Assembly: GCF_014851565.1 (NCBI RefSeq)
Contig: NZ_JACVAA010000012.1
Coordinates: 1 to 37,973, forward strand
Length of the DNA: 37,973 bases
Reading direction: 5' to 3'
From: Pseudomonas sp. PDM15
Lineage (GTDB): Bacteria > Pseudomonadota > Gammaproteobacteria > Pseudomonadales > Pseudomonadaceae
Shown here: positions 13,665 through 21,401 of the stretch, in pieces
How positions within the stretch are numbered: position 1 is the stretch's first letter
How the letters are laid out: every line of letters starts with the position of its first letter
The notes under the pieces: model-generated
The model's input: only the letters and a program-made list of their open reading frames with translations
What the model was told of the DNA's origin: nothing
The model's database searches: none
Translations under genes and position numbers: made by a program

Positions 13665-14881
13665 GTCGGCAGATCGATATCTTCGCCGAAGGCGCTCAGC
13701 GCCTGCAGATGACCGAAAGCATCGAACTCACCATCCAGTCTCTTCAAGCCTATGGCGAGTCTCACGACCACTGGGCGATCGCCTGGTCAGGGGGCAAGGA
13801 TAGTAGTTCGACGCTGACCTTGATCATGTGGCTGATCGACTCCGGGAAGGTCAAGGCGCCGAAGTCTCTGACGGTGTTTTACGCCGACACCCGCCAGGAG
13901 CTGCCGCCGCTGGCGATCGCCGCCAAGCAGATCATGGACGAGCTCGAAGAGCGGGGGATCCATGTCGAGGTCGTCACTGCGCCGCTGGATAAGCGCTTCA
14001 TGGTCTATATCCTCGGTCGCGGGGTTCCTCCGCCAAACAACAACACCCTCCGGTGGTGCACTCGCCAAATCAAGATCGACCCGATGCAGGCCGCGCTGGA
14101 ACAGCGCCTGGCCGAGCTGGATGGCAATGTCCTGATGATCACCGGCGTGCGCCAGGGTGAGAGTGCAATTCGCGATAAGCGCATCGAAATGTCCTGTGGC
14201 AAGGATGGCGCCGAGTGCGGCCAGGGCTGGTATCAGAAAGTCCTGCCGGAGTCGAAAGGGCTAAAGGGGCGTCTGGCCACCCTTGCCCCGCTCCTGCACT
14301 GGCGGGTCTGCCACGTCTGGGAATGGCTGAAGCACTGGGCTCCCCTGGTTGAGTTCGGCGACTGGTCGACGGCGACCATCGCAGACGCCTACGGCGGCGA
14401 CGAAGCTGAGGAAGTCAACGCTCGAACCGGTTGCACGGGCTGCCCCCTTGCAAGCAAGGACACCGCGCTCGACACCATCCTGCTCAATCCGTCCTGGACC
14501 TACCTGGCGCCACTGAAGGGCATTAAGCAGCTGTGGCGGGAGTTGCGGGAGCCGCACAACCGTCTCCGCAAGGCTGGTTATGAGTATTTGAAGGATGGCA
14601 GCACCGCCGCAAACCCGCAGCGCATGGGGCCGATCACCTTCGAAGCCCGCCTGATGGGCCTCGAACGAATCCTCAATATCCAGAAAGAAATTAACGATGC
14701 AGCCGATCGCCTCGGCCGTCCCCGTGTTGACCTGATCAACGCAGAAGAAGAAACGCGCATTCGTGAGCTGATCGCTGCTGAGACATGGCCGCAGGGCTGG
14801 GATGGTGACGAACCGACTGCTGACACCCCTATGGATCAAATCAACGCCGATGGCTCGGTGCAGCCATTGCTGTTCGTCTGA
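13661..14881 (+). CDS. DndC/PAPS-reductase-like ATP pyrophosphatase
   Basis: 406 aa from the ATG overlapping the previous stop. ATP-binding PP-loop SGGKDS at 43-48; RWCTRQIKIDP at 131-141; GVRQGES at 162-168; Cys-x-x-Cys TGCTGCPL at 257-264 with Cys133 and Cys187 as further candidate iron-sulfur ligands. This is the layout of DndC, which activates sulfur for DNA phosphorothioation, and of related PAPS-reductase-like proteins carried by phages and mobile elements. DndA, B, D and E partners are absent here, so phosphorothioation is not shown. It is coupled by overlap to the methylase relative and lies 14 bp from the C5-methyltransferase. Confidence 0.8.
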   Translation: MSRQIDIFAEGAQRLQMTESIELTIQSLQAYGESHDHWAIAWSGGKDSSSTLTLIMWLIDSGKVKAPKSLTVFYADTRQELPPLAIAAKQIMDELEERGIHVEVVTAPLDKRFMVYILGRGVPPPNNNTLRWCTRQIKIDPMQAALEQRLAELDGNVLMITGVRQGESAIRDKRIEMSCGKDGAECGQGWYQKVLPESKGLKGRLATLAPLLHWRVCHVWEWLKHWAPLVEFGDWSTATIADAYGGDEAEEVNARTGCTGCPLASKDTALDTILLNPSWTYLAPLKGIKQLWRELREPHNRLRKAGYEYLKDGSTAANPQRMGPITFEARLMGLERILNIQKEINDAADRLGRPRVDLINAEEETRIRELIAAETWPQGWDGDEPTADTPMDQINADGSVQPLLFV

Positions 14882-14895
14882 CAAGGAAAATCCTT

Positions 14896-16608
14896 ATGAC
14901 CTCGCTGAAGAAGCCCGCTCCGCTCGACTTCAACACCCAGTATGGCCTTGCCTTGGACGATTCGGATGACGCCATCGTCGTGGATCTGTTCGCCGGGGGC
15001 GGCGGCGCGAGCACCGGCCTCGAAATCGGCCTTGCCCGCCAGGTGGCCATTGCCATCAACCACAATCCTGCTGCTATCAGCATGCACACGGCAAACCATC
15101 CGCACGCCAAGCATCTGCAGAATGATGTTTGGGCCGTGGATCCACTGGCTGCCGTGATGAAGCGAATTGTCGGATGGCTGCATGCCTCACCCGACTGTAC
15201 CCATCACAGCCAGGCCGCCGGTGGGCAGCCTCGGAAGAAGGAAATCCGCGACCTGTCCTGGGTAGTGATCAAGTGGGCAGGCATGCTGCGCAAGCGAGGG
15301 CAAGGGCCTTGGCTGGTTAGCCTGGAAAACGTGAAGCAGATCCAGGCCTGGGGACCGCTGATCGCGAAACGGGATGCAGCTACCGGTCGGGTTGTTCGGC
15401 TCGATGGCACCGTGGCTGAGCCTGGTGAACGAGTGCCTCGTCATGAGCAATTCCTGATCCCTGACCCGAAGCGTAAAGGGAGTACCTGGCGCCGCTTCCT
15501 CGATGCTCTGCGGGGCCTGGGCTACCAGGTGGACTACTGGGTCGAGAAAAATTGCGATTACGGCGATCCCACTACGCGGGAACGCCTGTATCTGGTGGCC
15601 ACGGCGGACGGGTATGAACCTCTGAAGCCAGAGAAGACACATGCCGAGTCGCCGGAGAAGGGGCTGAAACCCTATCGGACTGCTGCGGAATGCATTGACT
15701 GGAGCGATCTGGGGCAGTCCATCCGCAACAGGAAGAAGCCTCTGGCTGAAGCGACCAATCGCAGAATCGCCAAAGGCATGAAGAAGGAGGTGCTGGGCCG
15801 CGGGAAACCCTTCATCGTTCCGATTGCCAACTGGTCTCGGGAGGCGGTGCTCCCTTCGGATAAGCCGCTCAATACGATTACCGCTTGGCCGAGGGGCGGG
15901 GCCTTCGCTCTGGCTTCAGCGAGCTTGGTCCATTTCAGGGGAAACTGTGACTCTCGGCCTGTAGAGCATCCGTTGCACGTTGTCAGCGCCGGTGGCCAGC
16001 ACCACGGACTCGCTACCGCATTCTTGGCCCAGGCAAATGGTGGTTACAACGTAACCCACAGCCGCCCTGTAGACGCGCCGATCAGCGCGGTAACCCGTAC
16101 CGGCAGTCAGCAGCAGCTGGTAACTGCCAATCTGGTAACTCTGAGAAAAGGATCTACCGGTAGCAGCGTAGACGCTCCCATGGGCACGCAGACTGGCGCC
16201 GAGCACCACGCCTTGGTTACTGCAGGTCTGGTTGATGCAGGGCTCAGCGTCGAGCAGTTGGACGGAGCGCTCTGGTGTGCTGACTTCCTGAGCCGCTACC
16301 TGGAGGGAGAAGATGCCCAGGCCAACGAAAGCGTTGCGGCCAAGCTTGCCCGGGTCACGGTATGGATTGATGGCACACCCTTCATCATCGTCGATATCTG
16401 CCTGCGGATGCTCAAGCCGCGCGAGTTGTACAGGGCCCAAGGTTTTCCTGACTGCTACATCATCGAGCACGGCCATGACGGCCGGCGTTTCACGAAAACC
16501 GAGCAGGTGCACATGTGCGGAAACAGCGTCAGCCCTGGAACGATGGCAGCAATCGCCCGCCGCAACGACCCTTGGAAGGCGCGCCAACTGTCGAGGATTG
16601 CAGCATGA
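14896..16608 (+). CDS. C5-cytosine DNA methyltransferase
   Basis: 570 aa, longer than most (about 330-450). Motif I DLFAGGGGASTG (30-41), motif IV SPDC with catalytic Cys101 (family form is PC; here Pro-Asp-Cys), motif VI ENV (144-146), motif VIII DPTTRERLYLVA, motif IX RELYRAQGFPDCY and motif X CGNSVSP near the end. Between VIII and IX lies an unusually long (~240 residue) region with repeated VDAPI/THSRPVDAP-like phrases, presumably an enlarged target-recognition region. Ribosome site AAGGAAA precedes the ATG. No cognate nuclease is seen, so it is probably an orphan protective methyltransferase, acting with its neighbours. Confidence 0.88.
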   Translation: MTSLKKPAPLDFNTQYGLALDDSDDAIVVDLFAGGGGASTGLEIGLARQVAIAINHNPAAISMHTANHPHAKHLQNDVWAVDPLAAVMKRIVGWLHASPDCTHHSQAAGGQPRKKEIRDLSWVVIKWAGMLRKRGQGPWLVSLENVKQIQAWGPLIAKRDAATGRVVRLDGTVAEPGERVPRHEQFLIPDPKRKGSTWRRFLDALRGLGYQVDYWVEKNCDYGDPTTRERLYLVATADGYEPLKPEKTHAESPEKGLKPYRTAAECIDWSDLGQSIRNRKKPLAEATNRRIAKGMKKEVLGRGKPFIVPIANWSREAVLPSDKPLNTITAWPRGGAFALASASLVHFRGNCDSRPVEHPLHVVSAGGQHHGLATAFLAQANGGYNVTHSRPVDAPISAVTRTGSQQQLVTANLVTLRKGSTGSSVDAPMGTQTGAEHHALVTAGLVDAGLSVEQLDGALWCADFLSRYLEGEDAQANESVAAKLARVTVWIDGTPFIIVDICLRMLKPRELYRAQGFPDCYIIEHGHDGRRFTKTEQVHMCGNSVSPGTMAAIARRNDPWKARQLSRIAA

Positions 16609-16856
16609 ACCTCAACAATCTCTCCCCCGCTGCCCGTTCTGCCGCCATGCGCGGCGGAACGAGTGGCTGGGGGCAAGTAGGCGGGCTACCGGGGCATATC
16701 CGCTACGCGGAGCCGGTGGCGTCTACGTCGCGCCGGCGGTGCAGTTGTGGCTGCAAGCGCCGCGCCACGCACATTGGCATGGCCAATGGCGTTGCATTGA
16801 TTTCTGGGTGCGAACTCAAGGTTCGCCGGTGGGTGAAAGAAGGAGCGAACGGATGA
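16605..16856 (+). CDS. Small Cys/Arg-rich protein
   Basis: 83 aa; its ATG overlaps the methyltransferase stop (ATGA). The middle has RRCSCGCKRRATHIG, a CxCxC cluster that may bind zinc, followed by ALISGCELKVRRW. This looks like small phage- or plasmid-borne proteins of unknown role. Tight coupling on both sides makes a real gene likely. Confidence 0.65.
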   Translation: MNLNNLSPAARSAAMRGGTSGWGQVGGLPGHIRYAEPVASTSRRRCSCGCKRRATHIGMANGVALISGCELKVRRWVKEGANG

Positions 16857-17320
16857 CCAGCGTGCAAGACGGCAGGAAGCAAACTGCGCTGCAGATGCGC
16901 GTACAACGCTGCAACGCGGCGAACGAATTCATCCAGGTGATCGCTAGCTGTGGTCGCCACTTCTTCAGGGATCGAGGGGCTGGCCATAACGGCTTCCTCG
17001 CCCTGAATCCGCGGGGCACGATCGTTTGGTTCCATGACGATTACACCGGACAGCGGATCAACATCTCGAAGGAGGGAGACTGGTCTGGATTCTCGCATGG
17101 AGGAACGCTCAAAGGACTGCTGCAGTCCATCGGCCGGCATGTGCTGGCTGGCTCCCGCCTTCGCTATGGCTACTTCCAGCCTGTGATGGACAACGGTTTC
17201 AACAACCCCTGGGGTTACGAAGAAGACATCCTGCTCGTCCGCGCGGCTGCAGTTCGTCTCGGGCTGGTCTCCGCCCCTGCGGAGCCTGCCGCCACCCCGC
17301 AGCAGGAGGCTATTGCATGA
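16853..17320 (+). CDS. Hypothetical protein, 155 aa
   Basis: Start ATG at 16853 overlaps the preceding stop by ATGA and follows GAAGGAG. Soluble protein with a pattern of aromatic strands: RGTIVWFHDDYTGQRINIS and GDWSGFSHGGTLKGLLQS, then a helical ARAAAVRLGL tail and a disordered Ala/Pro end. Not recognised. The longer open frame starting at 16313 lies inside the methyltransferase gene and is rejected. It overlaps the ASCH gene at its end (ATGA). Confidence 0.7.
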   Translation: MTSVQDGRKQTALQMRVQRCNAANEFIQVIASCGRHFFRDRGAGHNGFLALNPRGTIVWFHDDYTGQRINISKEGDWSGFSHGGTLKGLLQSIGRHVLAGSRLRYGYFQPVMDNGFNNPWGYEEDILLVRAAAVRLGLVSAPAEPAATPQQEAIA

Positions 17321-17697
17321 AAGCGCTCAGCGTTCGGCAGCCTTGGGCCTGGCTGATTGTCCATGGCCATAAGCCGATAGAAAACCGCTCATGGAAGACG
17401 CAATACCGTGGTGACCTTCTGATCCATGCGTCCCAAGGCATGACGAAGGACGAGTACGCCGAAGCGCTTTCGTTGTGCGGCAAGCTTGGCGTTGACCTCC
17501 CGGAGTTTGCTGCGCTTGAGCGTGGTGGCGTCGTAGGCCGGGTCACCGTCATCGGCTGCGTGGATGAAAGTGACTCGCCGTGGTTTTTCGGCAAATACGG
17601 ATTGGAAATGAGCGCGGCTACCCCTCTTCCATTCATGCCGTGCAAGGGCCGTCTTGGCCTCTTCGATATCGACTACCAGGTGAACACCAATGTCTGA
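17317..17697 (+). CDS. ASCH-domain (PUA-like) protein
   Basis: 126 aa matching a compact ASCH/PUA-like fold: MKALSVRQPWAWLIVHGHK (SVRQPWA is characteristic), IENRSWKTQYRGDLLIHAS, then VVGRVTVIGCVD and a C-terminal CKGRLGLFDID. ASCH proteins bind RNA or modified bases; several are deaminases or hydrolases acting on modified nucleosides (family knowledge). Here it sits downstream of three DNA-modification-like genes, so recognising a modified base is a reasonable guess. Overlaps both neighbours. Confidence 0.8.
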   Translation: MKALSVRQPWAWLIVHGHKPIENRSWKTQYRGDLLIHASQGMTKDEYAEALSLCGKLGVDLPEFAALERGGVVGRVTVIGCVDESDSPWFFGKYGLEMSAATPLPFMPCKGRLGLFDIDYQVNTNV

Positions 17698-18310
17698 CCT
17701 TTTCTACCTGCAGGACAGCCGCAGTAATGTCGGTACGGGCGCAATGTGGTGGGCAAAGGACGGAGCTGGTTACACCACCAGCCTAGATCGGGCGGAGCTT
17801 TTCACGCGCGAGCGCGCCCTGAAACAGTTCGAGAGCCGTGAAACGGATCTGCCCTGGCCGGCGGCCTACATCGATGAGCGCGCGCATCGTGGGGTGGACT
17901 GCCAGTACGTGCACAAGAACGAGGGCGCCGAAGGTGAAGCGTTCTACGCCTACATCGAAGGGGACTGGAACGGAAACGACTTGATCTGGCTCACCCGGAG
18001 CCTCTCGCGATCCAGTGACCTCGGCAAGGCCAGAACCTTCACCCGTGAGGAGATCAGCGATCTGCTCGCGGACGAGTTCCACGTCACGCCGATGGAGGCC
18101 TCTTACATTGAAGGCAAGGCCCGGCGCCTGATTTCGGTGAGTTCCATGAATCATCGCGAGGCCTTGCGGGGCGTGCACCTGAAGCTGCCGAAAATCAAAC
18201 GTCAGCGCTTGCGCCGCTACCTATCGAACTGCGCCGGTTGCGGCCGCTTCTTGAGTCAGGTCCAGGTTTATCAGGACTGCCCCAACTGCGGCGCGGATAA
18301 CCGGCCGTGA
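17690..18310 (+). CDS. Hypothetical protein with C-terminal zinc ribbon
   Basis: 206 aa. The N-terminal part (GAMWWAKDGAGYTTSLDRAELFT) reads like a small element-borne domain with conserved Trp residues; the middle is helical (EEISDLLADEF); the C-terminus carries two CxxC knuckles (NCAGCGRF and DCPNCGAD) of a zinc ribbon. DNA or RNA contact is likely but the family is not recognised. It overlaps the ASCH gene by 8 bp and is the last gene before a non-coding stretch with an inverted repeat. Confidence 0.7.
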   Translation: MSDLFYLQDSRSNVGTGAMWWAKDGAGYTTSLDRAELFTRERALKQFESRETDLPWPAAYIDERAHRGVDCQYVHKNEGAEGEAFYAYIEGDWNGNDLIWLTRSLSRSSDLGKARTFTREEISDLLADEFHVTPMEASYIEGKARRLISVSSMNHREALRGVHLKLPKIKRQRLRRYLSNCAGCGRFLSQVQVYQDCPNCGADNRP

Positions 18311-18323
18311 CAGTCCTTCCCCT

Positions 18324-18367
18324 GCCCCGACATCCGCCTGTTAGGCTCCCGAACGCCCTGTCGGGGC
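18324..18367. terminator. Inverted repeat after the modification operon
   Basis: GCCCCGACA at 18324-18332 and TGTCGGGGC at 18359-18367, separated by 26 nt. It is placed directly after the last coupled gene and could end the operon; the long loop and the missing T-run make an operator possible. The following bases to 18450 hold a possible TAGACT -10 box upstream of the next gene. Confidence 0.35.
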
Positions 18368-18450
18368 CTGGCTGAAGTAGAGGGCATATCGGCTAGACTC
18401 TGCCGTTAGGGTAATTGTCGCTGTGAGTGGGCCAGCGATGGGGATGACCG

Positions 18451-19035
18451 ATGGACATGAGTGAAGCGATTCGCCGGCGCCTGGAGGCCACCATTGAGGA
18501 TAGCGGCTGGCATTTGCTTGAGGCCCAGCCGGATCCAAGCGCAGTAAGGGTGTGGCTCTACTCAATCAGCCTTGTACATGGTCCCCGGTTGGGCACCCAG
18601 CTGAACGCTGAGTTCTTTCGAGACCTTCAGCAAGAACGCGGGGTCATTGAGCGGATTAAGCAAGCTGGCTACCAGCCCAACCATCTGCTCGGCAGCGCAA
18701 TCGCAGGGTTTGACGATGCGGCTGCTGCCGGCAATGATGCCGAGCTCCACGAGTTGTACAAGCCACTCTGTATTTCAATCGCGGCCTTCGCCCGCACCAC
18801 TCAAACCTGGCAGCACCTACCGTCCCTCACAGAAACACCAGGAATTCACTTCGTAGTGACTGATTGGAGAGAGCCTGACGGCAACTTAGTGATGCGACCC
18901 ATGTTGTTCGAGAGCGAAAAAACACCTCCGATTGAGGTCTTCATCACCGGCATGGCCGCGCAACTGGCGATGCACCTGAAGCGGTTCCCCCAAGGCAAGC
19001 CTGTTGAATGGGCTGACCTCGATCTCAAGCTTTAG
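18451..19035 (+). CDS. Hypothetical protein, 194 aa
   Basis: Not recognised. Opens MDMSEAIRRRLEATIEDSGW (a start at the third residue is equally possible) and has VRVWLYSISLVHGPRLG, HELYKPLCISIAAFART and FVVTDWREPDGNLVMRPML. The sequence is soluble with mixed helices and strands and has no motif I can name. It stands apart: 140 bp after the previous gene and 239 bp before the next, so it probably has its own promoter. In 19036-19274 I see no gene, only AT-rich DNA near the end that probably holds the next promoter. Confidence 0.68.
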   Translation: MDMSEAIRRRLEATIEDSGWHLLEAQPDPSAVRVWLYSISLVHGPRLGTQLNAEFFRDLQQERGVIERIKQAGYQPNHLLGSAIAGFDDAAAAGNDAELHELYKPLCISIAAFARTTQTWQHLPSLTETPGIHFVVTDWREPDGNLVMRPMLFESEKTPPIEVFITGMAAQLAMHLKRFPQGKPVEWADLDLKL

Positions 19036-19274
19036 CCCCGCCTGGAAACGTACTCAGGGCTCTGCCTGACAGGCGCTCCGCTCCCCGTATTGCTCCGATG
19101 TTTAATTGCCTCTCCCGTAGATCCTGCAGCAGCAGGACGCCGGCGATCGGCCGAGGGATCGACCCGGCTATACGGCCACTACTGGACAAGCGATGGCTCG
19201 CTAAAAGTAATCGCATTTTATAAATCGTCGTGCTTTACTATCGGCTATATGTTGGCATATTCAGATGGTGAGCC

Positions 19275-20411
19275 ATGGCTGATAAGACGAAGATCGAATG
19301 GACCGACGCAACCTGGAATCCTATCCGGGGTTGCTCGCGTGTAAGTGAAGGCTGCCGGTACTGCTATGCCGAAGCCGTGGCGGCGCGAGTCATTGCGATG
19401 GATCGCGGCCGCCATGTGCCGGAAGGCAATGGGGCCTATGACGGGCTGCTGGCTAAAGGGGGTCAATGGAACGGCACGATCAAGACAGTCGACAGCGTGC
19501 TCGATCAACCGCTGCGCTGGCAAAAGAGTCGCCTGATCTTCGTCAACAGCATGTCGGACCTGTTTCACGAGAATGTCTCGGAACAGGCCATTGACCGCAT
19601 CTTCGTCGTTATGGCCCTGGCCGCTCAACACACCTTCCAGGTGTTGACCAAGCGCCCCCAGCGCATGAAGGACTACCTCTGCAATTTCTCGTGGGAGCGC
19701 GCAGTCGAAAACTGCCGCGGCGCGGATGGTGTCTCCGACATCCTGCGCCACTCCCTGGATGCCTTGCGCGGTAGCTTCGGCCTGCGCCCCCGCCGCCCCA
19801 GTGAGGCTGATCGCAGCAGTTGGCCCGTGAAGAACGTTTGGCTGGGCGTCTCTGTTGAAAATCAGGACGCCGCTAACGAGCGCATCCCCCTGCTGCTCCA
19901 GTCGCCTGCGGCCGTTCGTTGGCTGTCGATGGAGCCGCTGCTTGGCCCTGTGGATCTTTTGGCTACGCCGGCGGGCGACATCCTGTGCCGATGCGGCGGG
20001 TGCACGGATATGGCCCGAGAAAACCCCAGCCACGCAGGCCTGCAGCGCATCGACTGGGTGGTCGTTGGTGGTGAGTCTGGACGTGATGCGCGTCCGATGA
20101 ACCCGAACTGGGTTGTCGCCCTGCGCGATCAATGTAGCGCCAATGGCGTGCCGTTCCTGTTCAAGCAGTGGGGCGAATGGCGTCCGCCGCTTGACGGCGA
20201 GGAGTTCTCTACCGCCATGGGCCGTGCCCAACGTGTCCCCGCCTTCATCGTGGCGAAGAACGGCACGGTGCATTGCTTTGAAAGCCCCAGTACCGCCGAC
20301 GGCGCGCTGCCCATGCTGCGCGTCGGTAAGCATGCCGCTGGACGCATGTTGGCCGGGCAGCTTTTCGATGGTTACCCCACTACCCTGGATTCGGAGCAAG
20401 CCAATGGCTAA
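19275..20411 (+). CDS. Phage Gp37/Gp68-family (DUF5131) cysteine-motif protein
   Basis: 378 aa. The family signature IEWTDATWNPIRGCSRVSEG is followed by CRYCYAE, giving Cys20, Cys27 and Cys30, a cluster resembling a radical-SAM iron-sulfur site but with unusual C-x6-C-x2-C spacing. Other family features are FVNSMSDLFHENV, VLTKRPQRM, WLGVSVENQ, RWLSMEPLLGPVD, and VVGGESGRDARPM near the end. Members occur on phages and mobile elements; the biochemical role is unproven. An extra Cys-rich insert (DILCRCGGC) lies near residue 237. Its stop overlaps the next gene by 8 bp. Confidence 0.85.
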   Translation: MADKTKIEWTDATWNPIRGCSRVSEGCRYCYAEAVAARVIAMDRGRHVPEGNGAYDGLLAKGGQWNGTIKTVDSVLDQPLRWQKSRLIFVNSMSDLFHENVSEQAIDRIFVVMALAAQHTFQVLTKRPQRMKDYLCNFSWERAVENCRGADGVSDILRHSLDALRGSFGLRPRRPSEADRSSWPVKNVWLGVSVENQDAANERIPLLLQSPAAVRWLSMEPLLGPVDLLATPAGDILCRCGGCTDMARENPSHAGLQRIDWVVVGGESGRDARPMNPNWVVALRDQCSANGVPFLFKQWGEWRPPLDGEEFSTAMGRAQRVPAFIVAKNGTVHCFESPSTADGALPMLRVGKHAAGRMLAGQLFDGYPTTLDSEQANG

Positions 20412-20994
20412 GCGCGATGTGCACCTCAAGTTCGCGATCGGCAACAAGTTCGTCACGGTCGAGGGTGGTTCCGGTTATATCGCCGATGCCCAGGACCCGA
20501 TGTTCGACACCGTGAATGTCGTCATCCGTAGCAAGAACGCTTCTGGCGGCGTCGGCCCGATGGAAGAGCGGTCCTTCTACATCCAGCGTGACCAGATTCT
20601 GGCCATTGGCCTGAACTTTCTCGGACTGGCATCCCAAATGACCCCGCGGACGATGTGGGCCCGGAGCGGCACTGTTGGCTGCTCACACAAGGAGCCCACC
20701 ATCTACCACCTGGTGGAAGAAGACCGCCGAGAGCTGGAAGCGTGCAGCAACGAGGATCTCAAACAGCGGCATGCCGATGTTCGCGGCCAGTACGAGAACA
20801 TGCGCCGGCGTGTCCACACCTTGCAGCGCTGCCAGCGGCTGCTCGAAACCCTTCCAGAGCCTCAGGCGCAACAGCTCGACATGCTGTTGGCCTTCCTCGA
20901 AGGCACCGGTTCCTTGCCGTTTGGTGTCCAGCTTGTCGCAGTCCCGCCTGAGGAGATCGCTGCCCTGATGGCTGAAGGAAAGACCAAGCACTGA
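20404..20994 (+). CDS. Hypothetical protein, 196 aa
   Basis: Start ATG at 20404 inside the end of the DUF5131 gene. The N-terminal part is beta-rich (VHLKFAIGNKFVTVEGGSGY; VNVVIRSKNASGG); the rest is helical and charged (VEEDRRELEACSNEDLKQRH; MRRRVHTLQRCQRLLETL), possibly a coiled coil. No family recognised. Linked by overlap to the DUF5131 gene and by 14 bp to the nuclease gene downstream, so it belongs to the same message. Confidence 0.68.
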   Translation: MAKRDVHLKFAIGNKFVTVEGGSGYIADAQDPMFDTVNVVIRSKNASGGVGPMEERSFYIQRDQILAIGLNFLGLASQMTPRTMWARSGTVGCSHKEPTIYHLVEEDRRELEACSNEDLKQRHADVRGQYENMRRRVHTLQRCQRLLETLPEPQAQQLDMLLAFLEGTGSLPFGVQLVAVPPEEIAALMAEGKTKH

Positions 20995-21008
20995 GGGCAG
21001 GGATACCC

Positions 21009-21401
21009 ATGAACGCCGAGAAAACCTACTCACCGCAAGAGCGTGCCCTGGCCAGGCTGGGGGACTTCTGTTCCAGGCTGCGCCTGGATATGGCGCTGGA
21101 GAAGCGCGCCCAGGCCGACCTCGAATCAGCCCTGCAGGCTGCGGGCCTTGAGTTCGAGCGCGAAAAGCCTCTGTCGAAGAGCGATATCCCTGACTTCCTC
21201 GTGAAGGTCGAGGGGATCACCGTCGCGCTGGAGTTGAAGACCCGGGCACAACGCAAAGCCATCTTTCGGCAGCTTGAGCGTTACGCGGAGCATGGCATCG
21301 TCGACTGCCTGCTGCTGATGACAGGGACGGCCATGGGGCTGCCCTCAGCGATCAATGGGAAGCCGGCGGCGGTCGTATCCATGGGAGGTGGCTGGCTATG
21401 A
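21009..21401 (+). CDS. PD-(D/E)XK-type nuclease-like protein
   Basis: 130 aa. After a helical start come EFEREKPLSKSDIPDFLV, VALELKT and a helix with RAQRKAIFRQLERY, matching the core of PD-(D/E)XK nucleases: the Asp of SDIPDF and the Glu-x-Lys of ELK are the metal- and phosphate-handling residues. The size suits a stand-alone phage or plasmid nuclease. Its last bases overlap the helicase start (ATGA), so the two probably work together, much as nuclease-helicase pairs do in DNA repair or defence. Activity is inferred from motifs only. Confidence 0.72.
   Translation: MNAEKTYSPQERALARLGDFCSRLRLDMALEKRAQADLESALQAAGLEFEREKPLSKSDIPDFLVKVEGITVALELKTRAQRKAIFRQLERYAEHGIVDCLLLMTGTAMGLPSAINGKPAAVVSMGGGWL

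Noticed and set aside
12807..16608. Complete restriction-modification or Dnd system
   Set aside because: No HsdR, HsdS, DndB, DndD, DndE or restriction nuclease gene is present in the operon.
19245..20456. 403-codon minus-strand frame opposite the DUF5131 gene
   Set aside because: The plus strand carries an unmistakable family signature; the minus frame is a shadow.
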